From contig NZ_KB895550.1 in the NCBI RefSeq assembly GCF_000374925.1, positions 62,001-126,000 of the forward strand: DNA of 64,000 nucleotides. Direction: 5' to 3'. The stretch comes from Arthrobacter sp. 131MFCol6.1 (GTDB lineage: Bacteria > Actinomycetota > Actinomycetes > Actinomycetales > Micrococcaceae). Of this stretch, positions 15,447-23,028 are shown piece by piece; position 1 is the stretch's first letter, and each line of letters begins with the position of its first letter. The notes below the pieces were generated by a model. The model searched no databases, was not told the origin of the DNA, and worked only from the letters and a program-made list of their open reading frames with translations. The position numbers were made by a program, and so were the translations under genes.

Positions 15447-16328
15447 CTAACGTGCCGCCGGCCGGTGCGCCAGGATCTCCGCGAGTTCGGCCAAACGGTG
15501 CGCGCGGGCGGATTCGGCAGGCGTGAACGGCTCACCGGGCCGGGAAAACGTAATGGGGCCGTGCCACGCCGTAGGGATTTTCAGGACCGTCCCGTCACCT
15601 CCCGGCCGCGGCGAAGCCTCGGCGTTGCCGGCAGCCGGTCCGGGGATGATCCGTGCCCGCAGCAGTTCCGCGACCGCCAGCGGCAGCTCCTCCGGGCTGG
15701 CGGCGATCCGGGCGGCCAGGCTCAGCGCGCCGGTTTGCCCGTCGGCCATGGCCAGGGCGGTGGTCGGCCACACGTGCGGATCCGCTCCGCCGCCGGCCCG
15801 CAGCGCCCGGAGCAGCTCGGCTTCGCGGACTTCACCGGGTGCCGAGAGGACAAACTCGTCCAGCACACCGCCGGCCACGGGGTGAACATGAATGCTGAGG
15901 ATGTTCGTGTTCAGCCCGGCCAGGGCCTGCGTCAGTTTCTGCAGCGACCCGGGCTTGTCTTTCAGGACGGTCCGCGCCCGCCACAGGGCGGGTGCGGCGC
16001 CGAGCCGTTTGCGGTGGCGCAGGGCCGGGGCATGCAGCCAGCCCCTGAGCATCCGGGCCGCCGACGGTTCGGCCACCCAAATCACCAGGATGGTCGCGGT
16101 CATGGTCAGAACCAGGACCTTGCCAACGTACGGCAGATGGGTTCCCACCACCGCCGCGTGCACCAGCAGCTCAATCGGAAGCATCACGGCGACATTGGCC
16201 AGGGTCAGCCGCGCCTTGGTCGGCTCGGGCATCTGGCCGCACACTTCGCAGCTCAACTCGGAGGTGGCCGGGGACTGGGCTTTGCCTGGGGTTTTGGCAG
16301 GGTTTTTGCCTGTGGCGTTGCGCGTCAT
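15447..16328 (-). CDS. membrane-anchored ACT-domain protein with CxxC
   Basis: A 293-residue protein of unusual layout. Residues 1-35 are a lysine/alanine-rich cytosolic stretch with a CEVC motif at about 27-30. Two hydrophobic helices follow (about 42-63 and 68-88). Then comes an ACT domain at about 118-195 (VLKDKPGSLQKLTQALAGLNTNILSIHVH), the fold that senses amino acids in metabolic enzymes, and a C-terminal ~100-residue region with alanine-rich helices. No catalytic domain is visible. A role as a membrane sensor or regulator is inference. GGGAG precedes the ATG at 16328. Neighbours (lipid kinase, DinB protein) do not suggest a ligand. Confidence 0.75.
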   Translation of the reverse strand: MTRNATGKNPAKTPGKAQSPATSELSCEVCGQMPEPTKARLTLANVAVMLPIELLVHAAVVGTHLPYVGKVLVLTMTATILVIWVAEPSAARMLRGWLHAPALRHRKRLGAAPALWRARTVLKDKPGSLQKLTQALAGLNTNILSIHVHPVAGGVLDEFVLSAPGEVREAELLRALRAGGGADPHVWPTTALAMADGQTGALSLAARIAASPEELPLAVAELLRARIIPGPAAGNAEASPRPGGDGTVLKIPTAWHGPITFSRPGEPFTPAESARAHRLAELAEILAHRPAAR

Positions 16329-16424
16329 GCTCCCATGATTCCGGCCGGCTGTTTCGGCCGGATTGCCGCCGGGTGACGGTTTCGCGCCGGAACCGGGACC
16401 GGCACAGGGCAGGGGAGCGGGCTG

Positions 16425-17018
16425 TTACAAGCCCGGCCCAGCCTCCACGCCGTTCCGGAGCAAGCCACGGTGGGCGTAGAGGTCGCGGAGCAGGGCGACT
16501 TCGGCCAAGTGGTGGATCATCTCGCGGTTGATGTGCAGGACCAGTGCTGCCATCGGGGCATCGGCGAACGGACCCTCGGCCGGCCCGCAGGGCGCCGCCA
16601 AACCCGCTTCATGGAGGCCCTTCACGCCCTGGATCCACCGGTCGTAGTACTCGTCCAGCTGGGCCAGTGCCCCGGCCGCGGTGCCGGGGTAGGCGAAGGA
16701 CTGGTAGTCCACCGCAGGACCGCCAAAATGCGATGCCGTGCGTGCGCCGAGGACGCCGACCAGAATGTGGCACAGGCGCCACGCAATGGTTGTCACCGGA
16801 GCGGGAACGGGCTCCGGGTAGCTGAAATCAATGGTGAAATCGCCCGAACCCGGCGCGCCCGGGGGCGTTGAGGCGTCCTTGCGGCGGACATTCCAGCCCG
16901 GCGCCGGCTCCCAAAAGTACTCGTGGTCAGTCAACCCGTCCAGACGGGGGCGGGCCTGGTTGGCAAAGTGCCAGTCCAATTGGTCCACCAGCTCGTGGTT
17001 CCAGTGAACATCCGGCAT
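16425..17018 (-). CDS. DinB-superfamily protein
   Basis: A 197-residue four-helix-bundle protein of the DinB/maleylpyruvate-isomerase-N superfamily, metal-binding proteins that in actinobacteria often use mycothiol or another low-molecular-weight thiol. The opening WNHELVDQLDWHFANQARPRLDGLTDHEYFWEPAPGW, the middle TTIAWRLCHILVGVLG and the late LHINREMIHHLAEVALLRDLY supply the three histidine positions of the metal site. The start at 17018 has a full AAGGAGGAAC ribosome site; the longer open frame to 17234 adds only low-complexity arginine/proline sequence. The substrate is unknown. Confidence 0.86.
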   Translation of the reverse strand: MPDVHWNHELVDQLDWHFANQARPRLDGLTDHEYFWEPAPGWNVRRKDASTPPGAPGSGDFTIDFSYPEPVPAPVTTIAWRLCHILVGVLGARTASHFGGPAVDYQSFAYPGTAAGALAQLDEYYDRWIQGVKGLHEAGLAAPCGPAEGPFADAPMAALVLHINREMIHHLAEVALLRDLYAHRGLLRNGVEAGPGL

Positions 17019-17115
17019 GGTGTTCCTCCTTGGCATCCGGGCTCGCGCGGCGGGGGCGTCTACATCAAAGCACTCCGGAACACCCGCCCGCCAGAGGGCG
17101 CACAGCAATGACGGC

Positions 17116-17646
17116 TCAGGCGTGAGTTCGGCTTGCGACTCCGGCCGGTTCGGACGGCAGTGCCTTCCCGGACGGGTACTCCCCCTCCGGGTGCTCCCCG
17201 TCCGGGTGCTCCCCGACCCGGGCGCGGTTGGCACCGGCTTCCGGGCCGGCCAGATTGGCCAGCAGGTCGCGGATCTCGGCCAGCAGCGCGGTGTCGGCCG
17301 GGATCGGCTCTTCCTCGGGCTCGGCTGCGCTGAGCCGGCTCTTGACCATTCGGTTGATCCGGTTCATGGGGGCCACGAAGATGAAGTACACCACCGCGGC
17401 GGTGATGAGGAAGGTCAGGAAGGCCGTCACCACGGCGCCGATGTTGACGAAGGTCTTGTCGTTGCCCGGCCAGATGTGAAAGCCCAGGCCCTGGGTCTGG
17501 ACGCCGCCGGCGGCCGCGAGGATCGGGTTGACGATGTTCGAGGTGAACGCGCTGACCAGGGCGGTGAAAGCGGTGCCGACCACGACGGCGATGGATAGTT
17601 CGATCACGTTGCCGCGCAGGATGAAATCCTTGAATCCTTTGAGCAT
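17116..17646 (-). CDS. mscL: large-conductance mechanosensitive channel
   Basis: A 176-residue MscL. MLKGFKDFILRGNVIELSIAVVVGTAFTALVSAF is the N-terminal amphipathic helix and first transmembrane helix, and FVNIGAVVTAFLTFLITAAVVYFIFVAPMNRI is the second. It forms a homopentameric pore that releases solutes on hypo-osmotic shock. The cytosolic C-terminus is unusually long and repetitive (GEHPDGEHPEGEYPSGKALPSEP), well beyond the ~130-150 residues typical of the family. GGAGG lies 7 nt before the ATG at 17646. It stands alone, transcribed away from the FUSC gene. Confidence 0.95.
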   Translation of the reverse strand: MLKGFKDFILRGNVIELSIAVVVGTAFTALVSAFTSNIVNPILAAAGGVQTQGLGFHIWPGNDKTFVNIGAVVTAFLTFLITAAVVYFIFVAPMNRINRMVKSRLSAAEPEEEPIPADTALLAEIRDLLANLAGPEAGANRARVGEHPDGEHPEGEYPSGKALPSEPAGVASRTHA

Positions 17647-17876
17647 GGGGAACCTCCGGTGTGCGTTGCGGGCTTGATTCAACCGCTAGACGCTACCACT
17701 TCGCGGTGCACCCGGCCGATCCCGATCAACGGATTCCGATGCCGCCGCCGCGCCCTTCCGGCGTAAACTCCGTCTTGGATGCCAGCGCCGCCGTCGTAAC
17801 ACTCCGGCTGCAACGAAAGGCGTCCCGACCCGTGAGAACCCGCCCATGAAGGACTTTTCGCTGTGAGGCCGGCGCC

Positions 17877-18959
17877 ATGAAAGTGTTCGCCGAGATGTTC
17901 ACCATCGCGCCGGGCAACAAGGACCACCAGGTTGCCTTCCGCTGCGCCGTGGGAGTCTTTGTTCCGCTGATCACGCTGGTACTGCTGGACCGCCTGGATC
18001 TGGCAATCTTCGCTTCCTTCGGCGCCTTCACCGGCATCTACGGCCGCAACGAGCCGCACGCCAGGCGCCTGACCCTGCAGGTCCGCGGCGGCGGGCTGAT
18101 GCTGCTGGTGATGTTCCTGGCCGCCCTCACCGCGCGGGTGGACGCCCTGGCCGGGCTGTCGGCGGCCGGCACCACGTGGGTCCTGGTCGTGGCCACCACC
18201 GTGATCGCGTGGGGATGCTCCCTGGTTGTCGCGTGGTGGCGCCTGCGTCCCTCCGGTTCGCTGTTCCATATCTTCGCGTTCGCGGCCATCGCGTCAATCC
18301 CCAACCAGCCGCCGCTGTGGCAGGCCATGCTGGTGGCGGTCCTCACGGTGGCTTTCTCCCTGCTGCTCGGCCAGTCCTCACGGGTGGCCCGGAGCCACCG
18401 GACCCCGTGGGTGAATCCGAGGCCGGCGGCCCTCACTCCGGAGGAGAAGCGCACCTCGTGGCACGAAAGCTGGGGCTACCTCGTGGCGGCAGGCCTGGCG
18501 GGAACACTGGCTACCCTGGCCGGGGAATGGCTGGGCATTGGCCACAATTACTGGGCGATGGTGGCCGCCGTCGTCCCGCTCGTGGGCCACACCACCCGGC
18601 ACCGCGTCAGCCGCGGCCTGCAACGCGTCGCGGGCACCGCCCTGGGGCTGGTGCTGCTCGCCGGAATCCTGCTCCTGCAGCCGACGCCCTGGCAGACGGT
18701 GCTCGTGATTGCGGCGTGCCAGTTCGGCGCCGAGATGTTCATCGCCCGCCAGTACATGCTGGCGCAGGTTTTCGTCACGCCGCTGGCCCTGACCTCCACG
18801 CTCCTCGTGGCGCCCGTGCCCCCCGGCCTCCTGCTCCGCGACAGAATCGTTGAGACCATCATCGGCGCCGCCGTCGGCATCGCCGTCGTGCTGGCGCCCG
18901 GCGCGTGGCGCAAACTCAGGGGCCGCCACGAGGCGCAGGCCCCGGAGCGCTTCTCCTAG
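17877..18959 (+). CDS. FUSC-family membrane protein, putative aromatic acid exporter
   Basis: A 360-residue protein with two repeats of hydrophobic helices, each containing the FUSC-type pattern: FASFGAFTGIYGRNEPHARR with LLVMFLAALTARV in the first, and YWAMVAAVVPLVGHTTRHRVSRGLQRVAGTALG in the second. Proteins of this fold include AaeB (p-hydroxybenzoate efflux) and fusaric-acid resistance pumps. It converges, with a 13-bp gap, on an AAHS-type aromatic acid importer beside pobA, so an overflow valve for aromatic acids is a reasonable inference. The ATG is preceded by a modest GAGG. Substrate and energy coupling are not visible. Confidence 0.82.
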   Translation: MKVFAEMFTIAPGNKDHQVAFRCAVGVFVPLITLVLLDRLDLAIFASFGAFTGIYGRNEPHARRLTLQVRGGGLMLLVMFLAALTARVDALAGLSAAGTTWVLVVATTVIAWGCSLVVAWWRLRPSGSLFHIFAFAAIASIPNQPPLWQAMLVAVLTVAFSLLLGQSSRVARSHRTPWVNPRPAALTPEEKRTSWHESWGYLVAAGLAGTLATLAGEWLGIGHNYWAMVAAVVPLVGHTTRHRVSRGLQRVAGTALGLVLLAGILLLQPTPWQTVLVIAACQFGAEMFIARQYMLAQVFVTPLALTSTLLVAPVPPGLLLRDRIVETIIGAAVGIAVVLAPGAWRKLRGRHEAQAPERFS

Positions 18960-18972
18960 GAGTGGCTGACGG

Positions 18973-20310
18973 CTACGGGTGCCCGACGCTGGCGCCGGTG
19001 CGGGACACAGCCGGGACGGTCTGCGGGACGAAGGCGAGGGCGATGACCGCCAGGACCGCGGCGGCGGCGAAAACATAGAAGCCCCACGGGTAGGCGATGC
19101 CGGCGGCCACCAGTGCGCCGGTGACGGCCGGGCCCAAAATAGCTCCCAGCCTGCCCACTCCCGCGGCGAAGCCAAGGGCGGTGCCGCGCAGGCGGACCGG
19201 GAAGAGCTGGCTGACCCAAGCGTAGACCAGAACCTGGGAGCTGAAGACGAACACGCCGGTGACAAAGACGGCGGCATAGAGCACCACTTCGTTCTGGATC
19301 TGGATGCTGAGCGCGGCCAGGAACACGGCGGAGAGGCCAAACCAGAGCAGGACGATCTTCTTGGTGCCGTGCCGGTCCGCCAGGACCCCGGCGATCAGCA
19401 GGCCCACCACGGCGCCCACGTTCAGGACCAGGAGCAAGGCGAGGCCGGCGTTCAGGCTGTAGCCGGCGGAGGCCATGAGCTGCGGCAGCCAGGTGTTCAG
19501 GCCGTAGACCAGCAGCAGCCCCATGAAGGACGCCACGGCCACGCCGGCCGCAATCAGCGGGTAGGGCTTGCGGCCCAGGTCGCGGAAGCTGGCGCGTTCC
19601 TCCGCGGGCGAGGACGCGGCCACTGCTCTGTCCGGGGTGGCCGCCGGGGTGCCGGCAGGGGCGGCAGCTGCAGATCTGGCAGCTGCGGACTTGGCGGCGG
19701 CGGGGATGTGGTGGACCGGCGGGAGGGTCTCCGGAAGCTTGAACCACAGGAAGGGAACCAGGGCGAAACCGGCCAGGCCGCCGGCCACGAACATGGTCCG
19801 CCAGCTCGGAATGACCATGAGGGCCAAGAACGCGGTGGCCACGGCGCCGACGTGGTACCCGGTCATGGTCCGGGTGGTGGACTTTCCGGCCGTTCCGGCG
19901 GGTGCGTAGTCGTTCATGTACGCCAGGGCGGCGGGCAGGCAGGCGCCCAGGCCGAGGCCGGCCAACAGCCGGAACGTGCTGAACCACGCCACGTTGGGTG
20001 CGAAGACGACGGCGATCGTAAAGAGGGAGAACCATGCCACGCAGGCCACCAGCAGGTTCCGCCGGCCGAGGCGGTCCGAGAGCGGGGCGATGAAGAGCGC
20101 GCCGAGCCCCACACCCACCAGGGAGACGGTTGCCGCGAACGTCGCCCCAACGGCATCGAAGCCAAGTTCCTGCGACTTGATGAGGGTCGGGATGACGGTG
20201 CCGAGCACCACCAGGTCAAAGCCGTCCAGCACCATGGCCAGCCAGCAGAGCCACACGGGCCACCGTGATTTCTGCCCCGATGACGACTTGTCCAATGACG
20301 ACGTTGACAT
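18973..20310 (-). CDS. aromatic acid:H+ symporter (AAHS-family MFS, PcaK/BenK-like)
   Basis: A 445-residue, 12-helix MFS importer. It carries the AAHS helix-1 signature WLAMVLDGFDLVVLGTVIPTL, the loop 2-3 motif LSDRLGRRNLL and the loop 8-9 motif LADRHGTKKIV. A ~60-residue alanine-rich cytosolic loop with TPAATPDRAVAASSP lies in the middle. The family imports protocatechuate, 4-hydroxybenzoate or benzoate. It diverges from an IclR gene followed by pobA, which makes 4-hydroxybenzoate or protocatechuate the likely substrate. The true start is 20310 with GAGG 7 nt upstream; the frame is open much further but there it is antisense to the regulator. Confidence 0.9.
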   Translation of the reverse strand: MSTSSLDKSSSGQKSRWPVWLCWLAMVLDGFDLVVLGTVIPTLIKSQELGFDAVGATFAATVSLVGVGLGALFIAPLSDRLGRRNLLVACVAWFSLFTIAVVFAPNVAWFSTFRLLAGLGLGACLPAALAYMNDYAPAGTAGKSTTRTMTGYHVGAVATAFLALMVIPSWRTMFVAGGLAGFALVPFLWFKLPETLPPVHHIPAAAKSAAARSAAAAPAGTPAATPDRAVAASSPAEERASFRDLGRKPYPLIAAGVAVASFMGLLLVYGLNTWLPQLMASAGYSLNAGLALLLVLNVGAVVGLLIAGVLADRHGTKKIVLLWFGLSAVFLAALSIQIQNEVVLYAAVFVTGVFVFSSQVLVYAWVSQLFPVRLRGTALGFAAGVGRLGAILGPAVTGALVAAGIAYPWGFYVFAAAAVLAVIALAFVPQTVPAVSRTGASVGHP

Positions 20311-20346
20311 TGTTACCTCAGCATTAGTATTTATGTGATTCCGAGC

Positions 20347-20368
20347 GGCCGGCCGGTGCCGGCCGGCC
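20347..20368. repeat. 22-bp perfect GC palindrome between divergent genes
   Basis: Two perfect 10-nt arms (GGCCGGCCGG and CCGGCCGGCC) flank a TG. It lies between the divergent importer and IclR gene, followed by CTCTTT on the plus strand. It may block read-through into the neighbour or act as an operator; neither can be decided here. Confidence 0.5.
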
Positions 20369-20378
20369 TCTTTCCATT

Positions 20379-20394
20379 GTGAGAGTTCTATCAC
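20379..20394. promoter_or_regulatory. candidate IclR operator
   Basis: GTGAGAGTTCTATCAC has 4-nt inverted arms (GTGA/TCAC) around an 8-nt centre, and GTGTTGCATGGGACAC with the same geometry follows at about 20401. Both lie in the divergent gap just before the IclR start. Confidence 0.3.
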
Positions 20395-20440
20395 TGCACC
20401 GTGTTGCATGGGACACTTAAAACCATTCAACGGAAGGAGC

Positions 20441-21223
20441 ATGGTGGCCAATTCGAACTCCGGCGATTCGGTGGTGGACCGGGTCCTGCGGTTAATTGCC
20501 GCGTTCCCCGAAGGTGTCACGGCGCTGCAGCTCTCGGAGCTCGCCGCGAGGGCGGAGCTCCCCCTGACCACCGCGCACCGGCTCGTCCGGCAACTCGCCG
20601 GACATGGCCTGCTCGACGTCGGCCCCGGCGGCTCCGTCAGCCTGGGCCTGCGGCTCTGGGAACTCGCCAACCGCAATTCGCCCACGCTCGAGCTCCGCCA
20701 GGCCGCCCTGCCGTTCATGGAGGACATCCAGCAGGTGCTGCATCAAAACGTGAACCTCGCCGTGCTGGACGGGCGGGAAGCGCTCTTTGTGGAGCGGCTG
20801 TCCCGCCGCGGCTCCGTCGCCAACCGGGCGCAGGTGGCCGGGCGGATGCCCGTGCACGTGTCCTCCGCCGGGCTGGTGCTCATGGCCAACCAGCCCCGCC
20901 CCGTCCAGGCCGAATACCTTGAGGGATTCAGTGATCCGACCGGCCGGCTGGCCCTGGAGGACCTCCGTGCCCTCCTGGGCGAGGCCGCCCATCTGGGTTA
21001 TGCCCAGCTGGCCGGCGTCGTAGACCCGGACACGTGGGGGATCGCGGTTCCCGTGCTGGACCGCAGGAAGCACGCGGTGGCGGCCCTCGGCGTCGTCGTT
21101 CCCCTTCGAGAAGTGCGCCTGCAGGCGCTCGTTCCCGCCCTCCAGACCGCGGCGCGCGGGATCGGGCGGCGGCTTGGCGAGCCCCGCGAGAACCCGGCAT
21201 TCCATTCAGCGGAATCTCTGTAA
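20441..21223 (+). CDS. IclR-family regulator (likely PobR-type)
   Basis: A 260-residue IclR protein: HTH at about residues 8-65 (VVDRVLRLIAAF, LQLSELAARAELPLTTAHRLVRQLAGHGLLD) and the effector domain with VNLAVLDGREALFVERLS and VHVSSAGLVLMANQ. ATG 20441 and GTG 20444 are both possible starts behind GGAAGGAG; the upstream ATG 20408 has no site. The gene lies between a divergent aromatic importer and pobA, 96 bp downstream, so control of both by 4-hydroxybenzoate is the natural inference. A gap of this size could hold a separate pobA promoter. Confidence 0.88.
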   Translation: MVANSNSGDSVVDRVLRLIAAFPEGVTALQLSELAARAELPLTTAHRLVRQLAGHGLLDVGPGGSVSLGLRLWELANRNSPTLELRQAALPFMEDIQQVLHQNVNLAVLDGREALFVERLSRRGSVANRAQVAGRMPVHVSSAGLVLMANQPRPVQAEYLEGFSDPTGRLALEDLRALLGEAAHLGYAQLAGVVDPDTWGIAVPVLDRRKHAVAALGVVVPLREVRLQALVPALQTAARGIGRRLGEPRENPAFHSAESL

Positions 21224-21319
21224 CGCGCATCACGGCCGTGGGAGCACACTGTTAGCCAGACGAACCCAACCGGCCCCAGGCGCCCGCCCCCCGGGACCCC
21301 GCAACGAAGCGAGACGCAC

Positions 21320-22510
21320 ATGGCACAGCGAAAAGTCATCACCACCCAGGTAGCCATCATCGGGGCCGGTCCGGCCGGGCTCATGCTGTCCCACCTGCTG
21401 GCCAAGGCCGGCATCGAATCCACCGTCCTGGAGATCCGCAGCCACCAGGAGATCTCCGAGACAGTCCGCGCCGGCATCCTGGAGCACGGCTCGGTCAATA
21501 TGCTGGTCGACAGCGGCGTCTCCGACCGCGTGCTGCGTGACGGTGACCGCCATGACGGAATCGAACTGCGCTTTAACGGTGAAAGCCACCGGATCGACTT
21601 CCAGGACCTGGTCGGGGAATCGGTGTGGCTGTACCCGCAGACGGACGTGTTCCTGGACCTCGCCGCACGCCGGAAGGCCGACGGCGGCGATGTCCGGTAC
21701 GGCGTCACGGACACCACCATCCACGACATCGAAGCCAAGCCCAAGGTCTGGTTTACGGACGCGGACGGCGTCGAGTACGAGCTCCAGGCCGACTTCATCG
21801 CCGGCGCGGACGGTTCGCGCAGCCACTGCCGGTTCCAGATTCCCGAGGCGCACCGCAAGTGGTACTTCCACGAGTACCCCTTCGCCTGGTTCGGCATCCT
21901 GGCCGAGGCACCGCGCAGCTCGGACGAGCTGATCTACGCCAACTCCGGGAACGGCTTCGCCCTGATCAGCCAGCGCACAGAGACGGTCCAGCGGATGTAC
22001 TTCCAGTGCGACCCCAACGAAGACGTCGACAACTGGGATGACGACCGCATCTGGGACGCCTTCCGCAGCCGCGTCAACGGCAACGGCTTCGAGGTCAAGG
22101 AAGGGCCCGTGATCGACAAGACGGTCCTGAAGTTCCGCAGCTTTGTCCACGCCCCCATGCGGCACGGCAACCTGTTCCTCGCCGGGGACGCCGCGCACAC
22201 GGTGCCGCCCACGGGGGCCAAGGGCCTGAACCTGGCCCTGAACGACGTCAAGGTCCTCTTCGAGGGATTCGACAGCTTCTATTCCACCGGCTCCGCCGCG
22301 CTCCTGGATGCCTACAGCGACCGCGCCCTGGACAGGGTGTGGAAGGCCCAGCAGTTCTCCTACTGGATGACCTCCATGCTGCACACCCCGGCCGGCGCCG
22401 ATGACTTCTCCCGCGCCCGCCAGCTTGGCGAGCTCCAGTCCGTGGTGTCCTCCCGCCACGGCAGCGCCTACCTCGCGGAGGCCTACACCGGCTGGCCGGG
22501 AGCCCGCTAG
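21320..22510 (+). CDS. pobA: 4-hydroxybenzoate 3-monooxygenase
   Basis: A 396-residue FAD-dependent hydroxylase that converts 4-hydroxybenzoate to protocatechuate using NAD(P)H and oxygen. It has the FAD GxGxxG motif VAIIGAGPAGLMLSHLL at the N-terminus, the DG motif FIAGADGSRSHCR near residue 160, and the GD motif LFLAGDAAHTVPPTGAKGLNLALNDV near residue 290. QTDVFLDLAARR and the compact 390-400 residue length separate it from larger phenol hydroxylases. It supplies protocatechuate to the pcaHG dioxygenase 14 kb upstream. Coenzyme preference (NADH or NADPH) cannot be told from these motifs alone. Confidence 0.96.
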   Translation: MAQRKVITTQVAIIGAGPAGLMLSHLLAKAGIESTVLEIRSHQEISETVRAGILEHGSVNMLVDSGVSDRVLRDGDRHDGIELRFNGESHRIDFQDLVGESVWLYPQTDVFLDLAARRKADGGDVRYGVTDTTIHDIEAKPKVWFTDADGVEYELQADFIAGADGSRSHCRFQIPEAHRKWYFHEYPFAWFGILAEAPRSSDELIYANSGNGFALISQRTETVQRMYFQCDPNEDVDNWDDDRIWDAFRSRVNGNGFEVKEGPVIDKTVLKFRSFVHAPMRHGNLFLAGDAAHTVPPTGAKGLNLALNDVKVLFEGFDSFYSTGSAALLDAYSDRALDRVWKAQQFSYWMTSMLHTPAGADDFSRARQLGELQSVVSSRHGSAYLAEAYTGWPGAR

Positions 22511-22627
22511 AGCACCCGCAGGATCCCCGGGAAGAAGCGCATATTTCCGTCGACAGGCACCGGGGCCAGGACTAGCCTTGAACCGTCCCAGCATGGCCCG
22601 ACAAGGACGACGGAGAGGTGTCCGATC

Positions 22628-23020
22628 ATGGGAACGGCAGAGAATGTTGAACTGGTTCGGCGGGGGTATGCGGCCTTCAATTCAGGGGATATGGCGACCC
22701 TCCGCGACATGTTCGCGGAGGACGCAGTCTGGCACGTTGCCGGAAGTGGCGTGCTGTCCGGAACCAAACAGGGTCGCGACGCGGTCCTGGCGTACTTCGG
22801 CGAACTGGGAGCGCGTACCCAGGGTTCCTTCCAAGCCAACCTCGAGGACATCGTCGGCGGCGAAAACTACACGGTAGCGATCCAGCACACCCGCGGTGAA
22901 AACAACGGCAAGACCCTGGACATGGCCACCGTCATTACGTTTGTGGTCCGCGACGGAAAGATCACGGAAGGGCGGGAGTTCTTCGAGGACACGGCCAAGG
23001 CGGACGATTTCTGGACCTGA
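22628..23020 (+). CDS. SnoaL-like/NTF2-fold protein
   Basis: A 130-residue cone-fold protein: VELVRRGYAAFNSGDMATLRDMFAEDAVWHVAGSGVLSGTKQGRDAVLAYFGEL is the classic opening of SnoaL_2/ketosteroid-isomerase-like proteins, ending FFEDTAKADDFW. Members are isomerases, dehydratases or ligand-binding proteins, and the fold alone does not give a reaction. GGAGAGG lies upstream of the ATG. It stops just before an FAD monooxygenase frame on the same strand, so the two may act together, but the monooxygenase lacks a clear start. Confidence 0.85.
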   Translation: MGTAENVELVRRGYAAFNSGDMATLRDMFAEDAVWHVAGSGVLSGTKQGRDAVLAYFGELGARTQGSFQANLEDIVGGENYTVAIQHTRGENNGKTLDMATVITFVVRDGKITEGREFFEDTAKADDFWT

Positions 23021-23028
23021 CCGAACAA

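Noticed and set aside
18979..20268. A 429-residue plus-strand frame opposite the AAHS importer
   Set aside because: Antisense composition (Gly, Asp, Glu, His-rich) and no recognisable domain, while the minus strand encodes a full 12-helix transporter.
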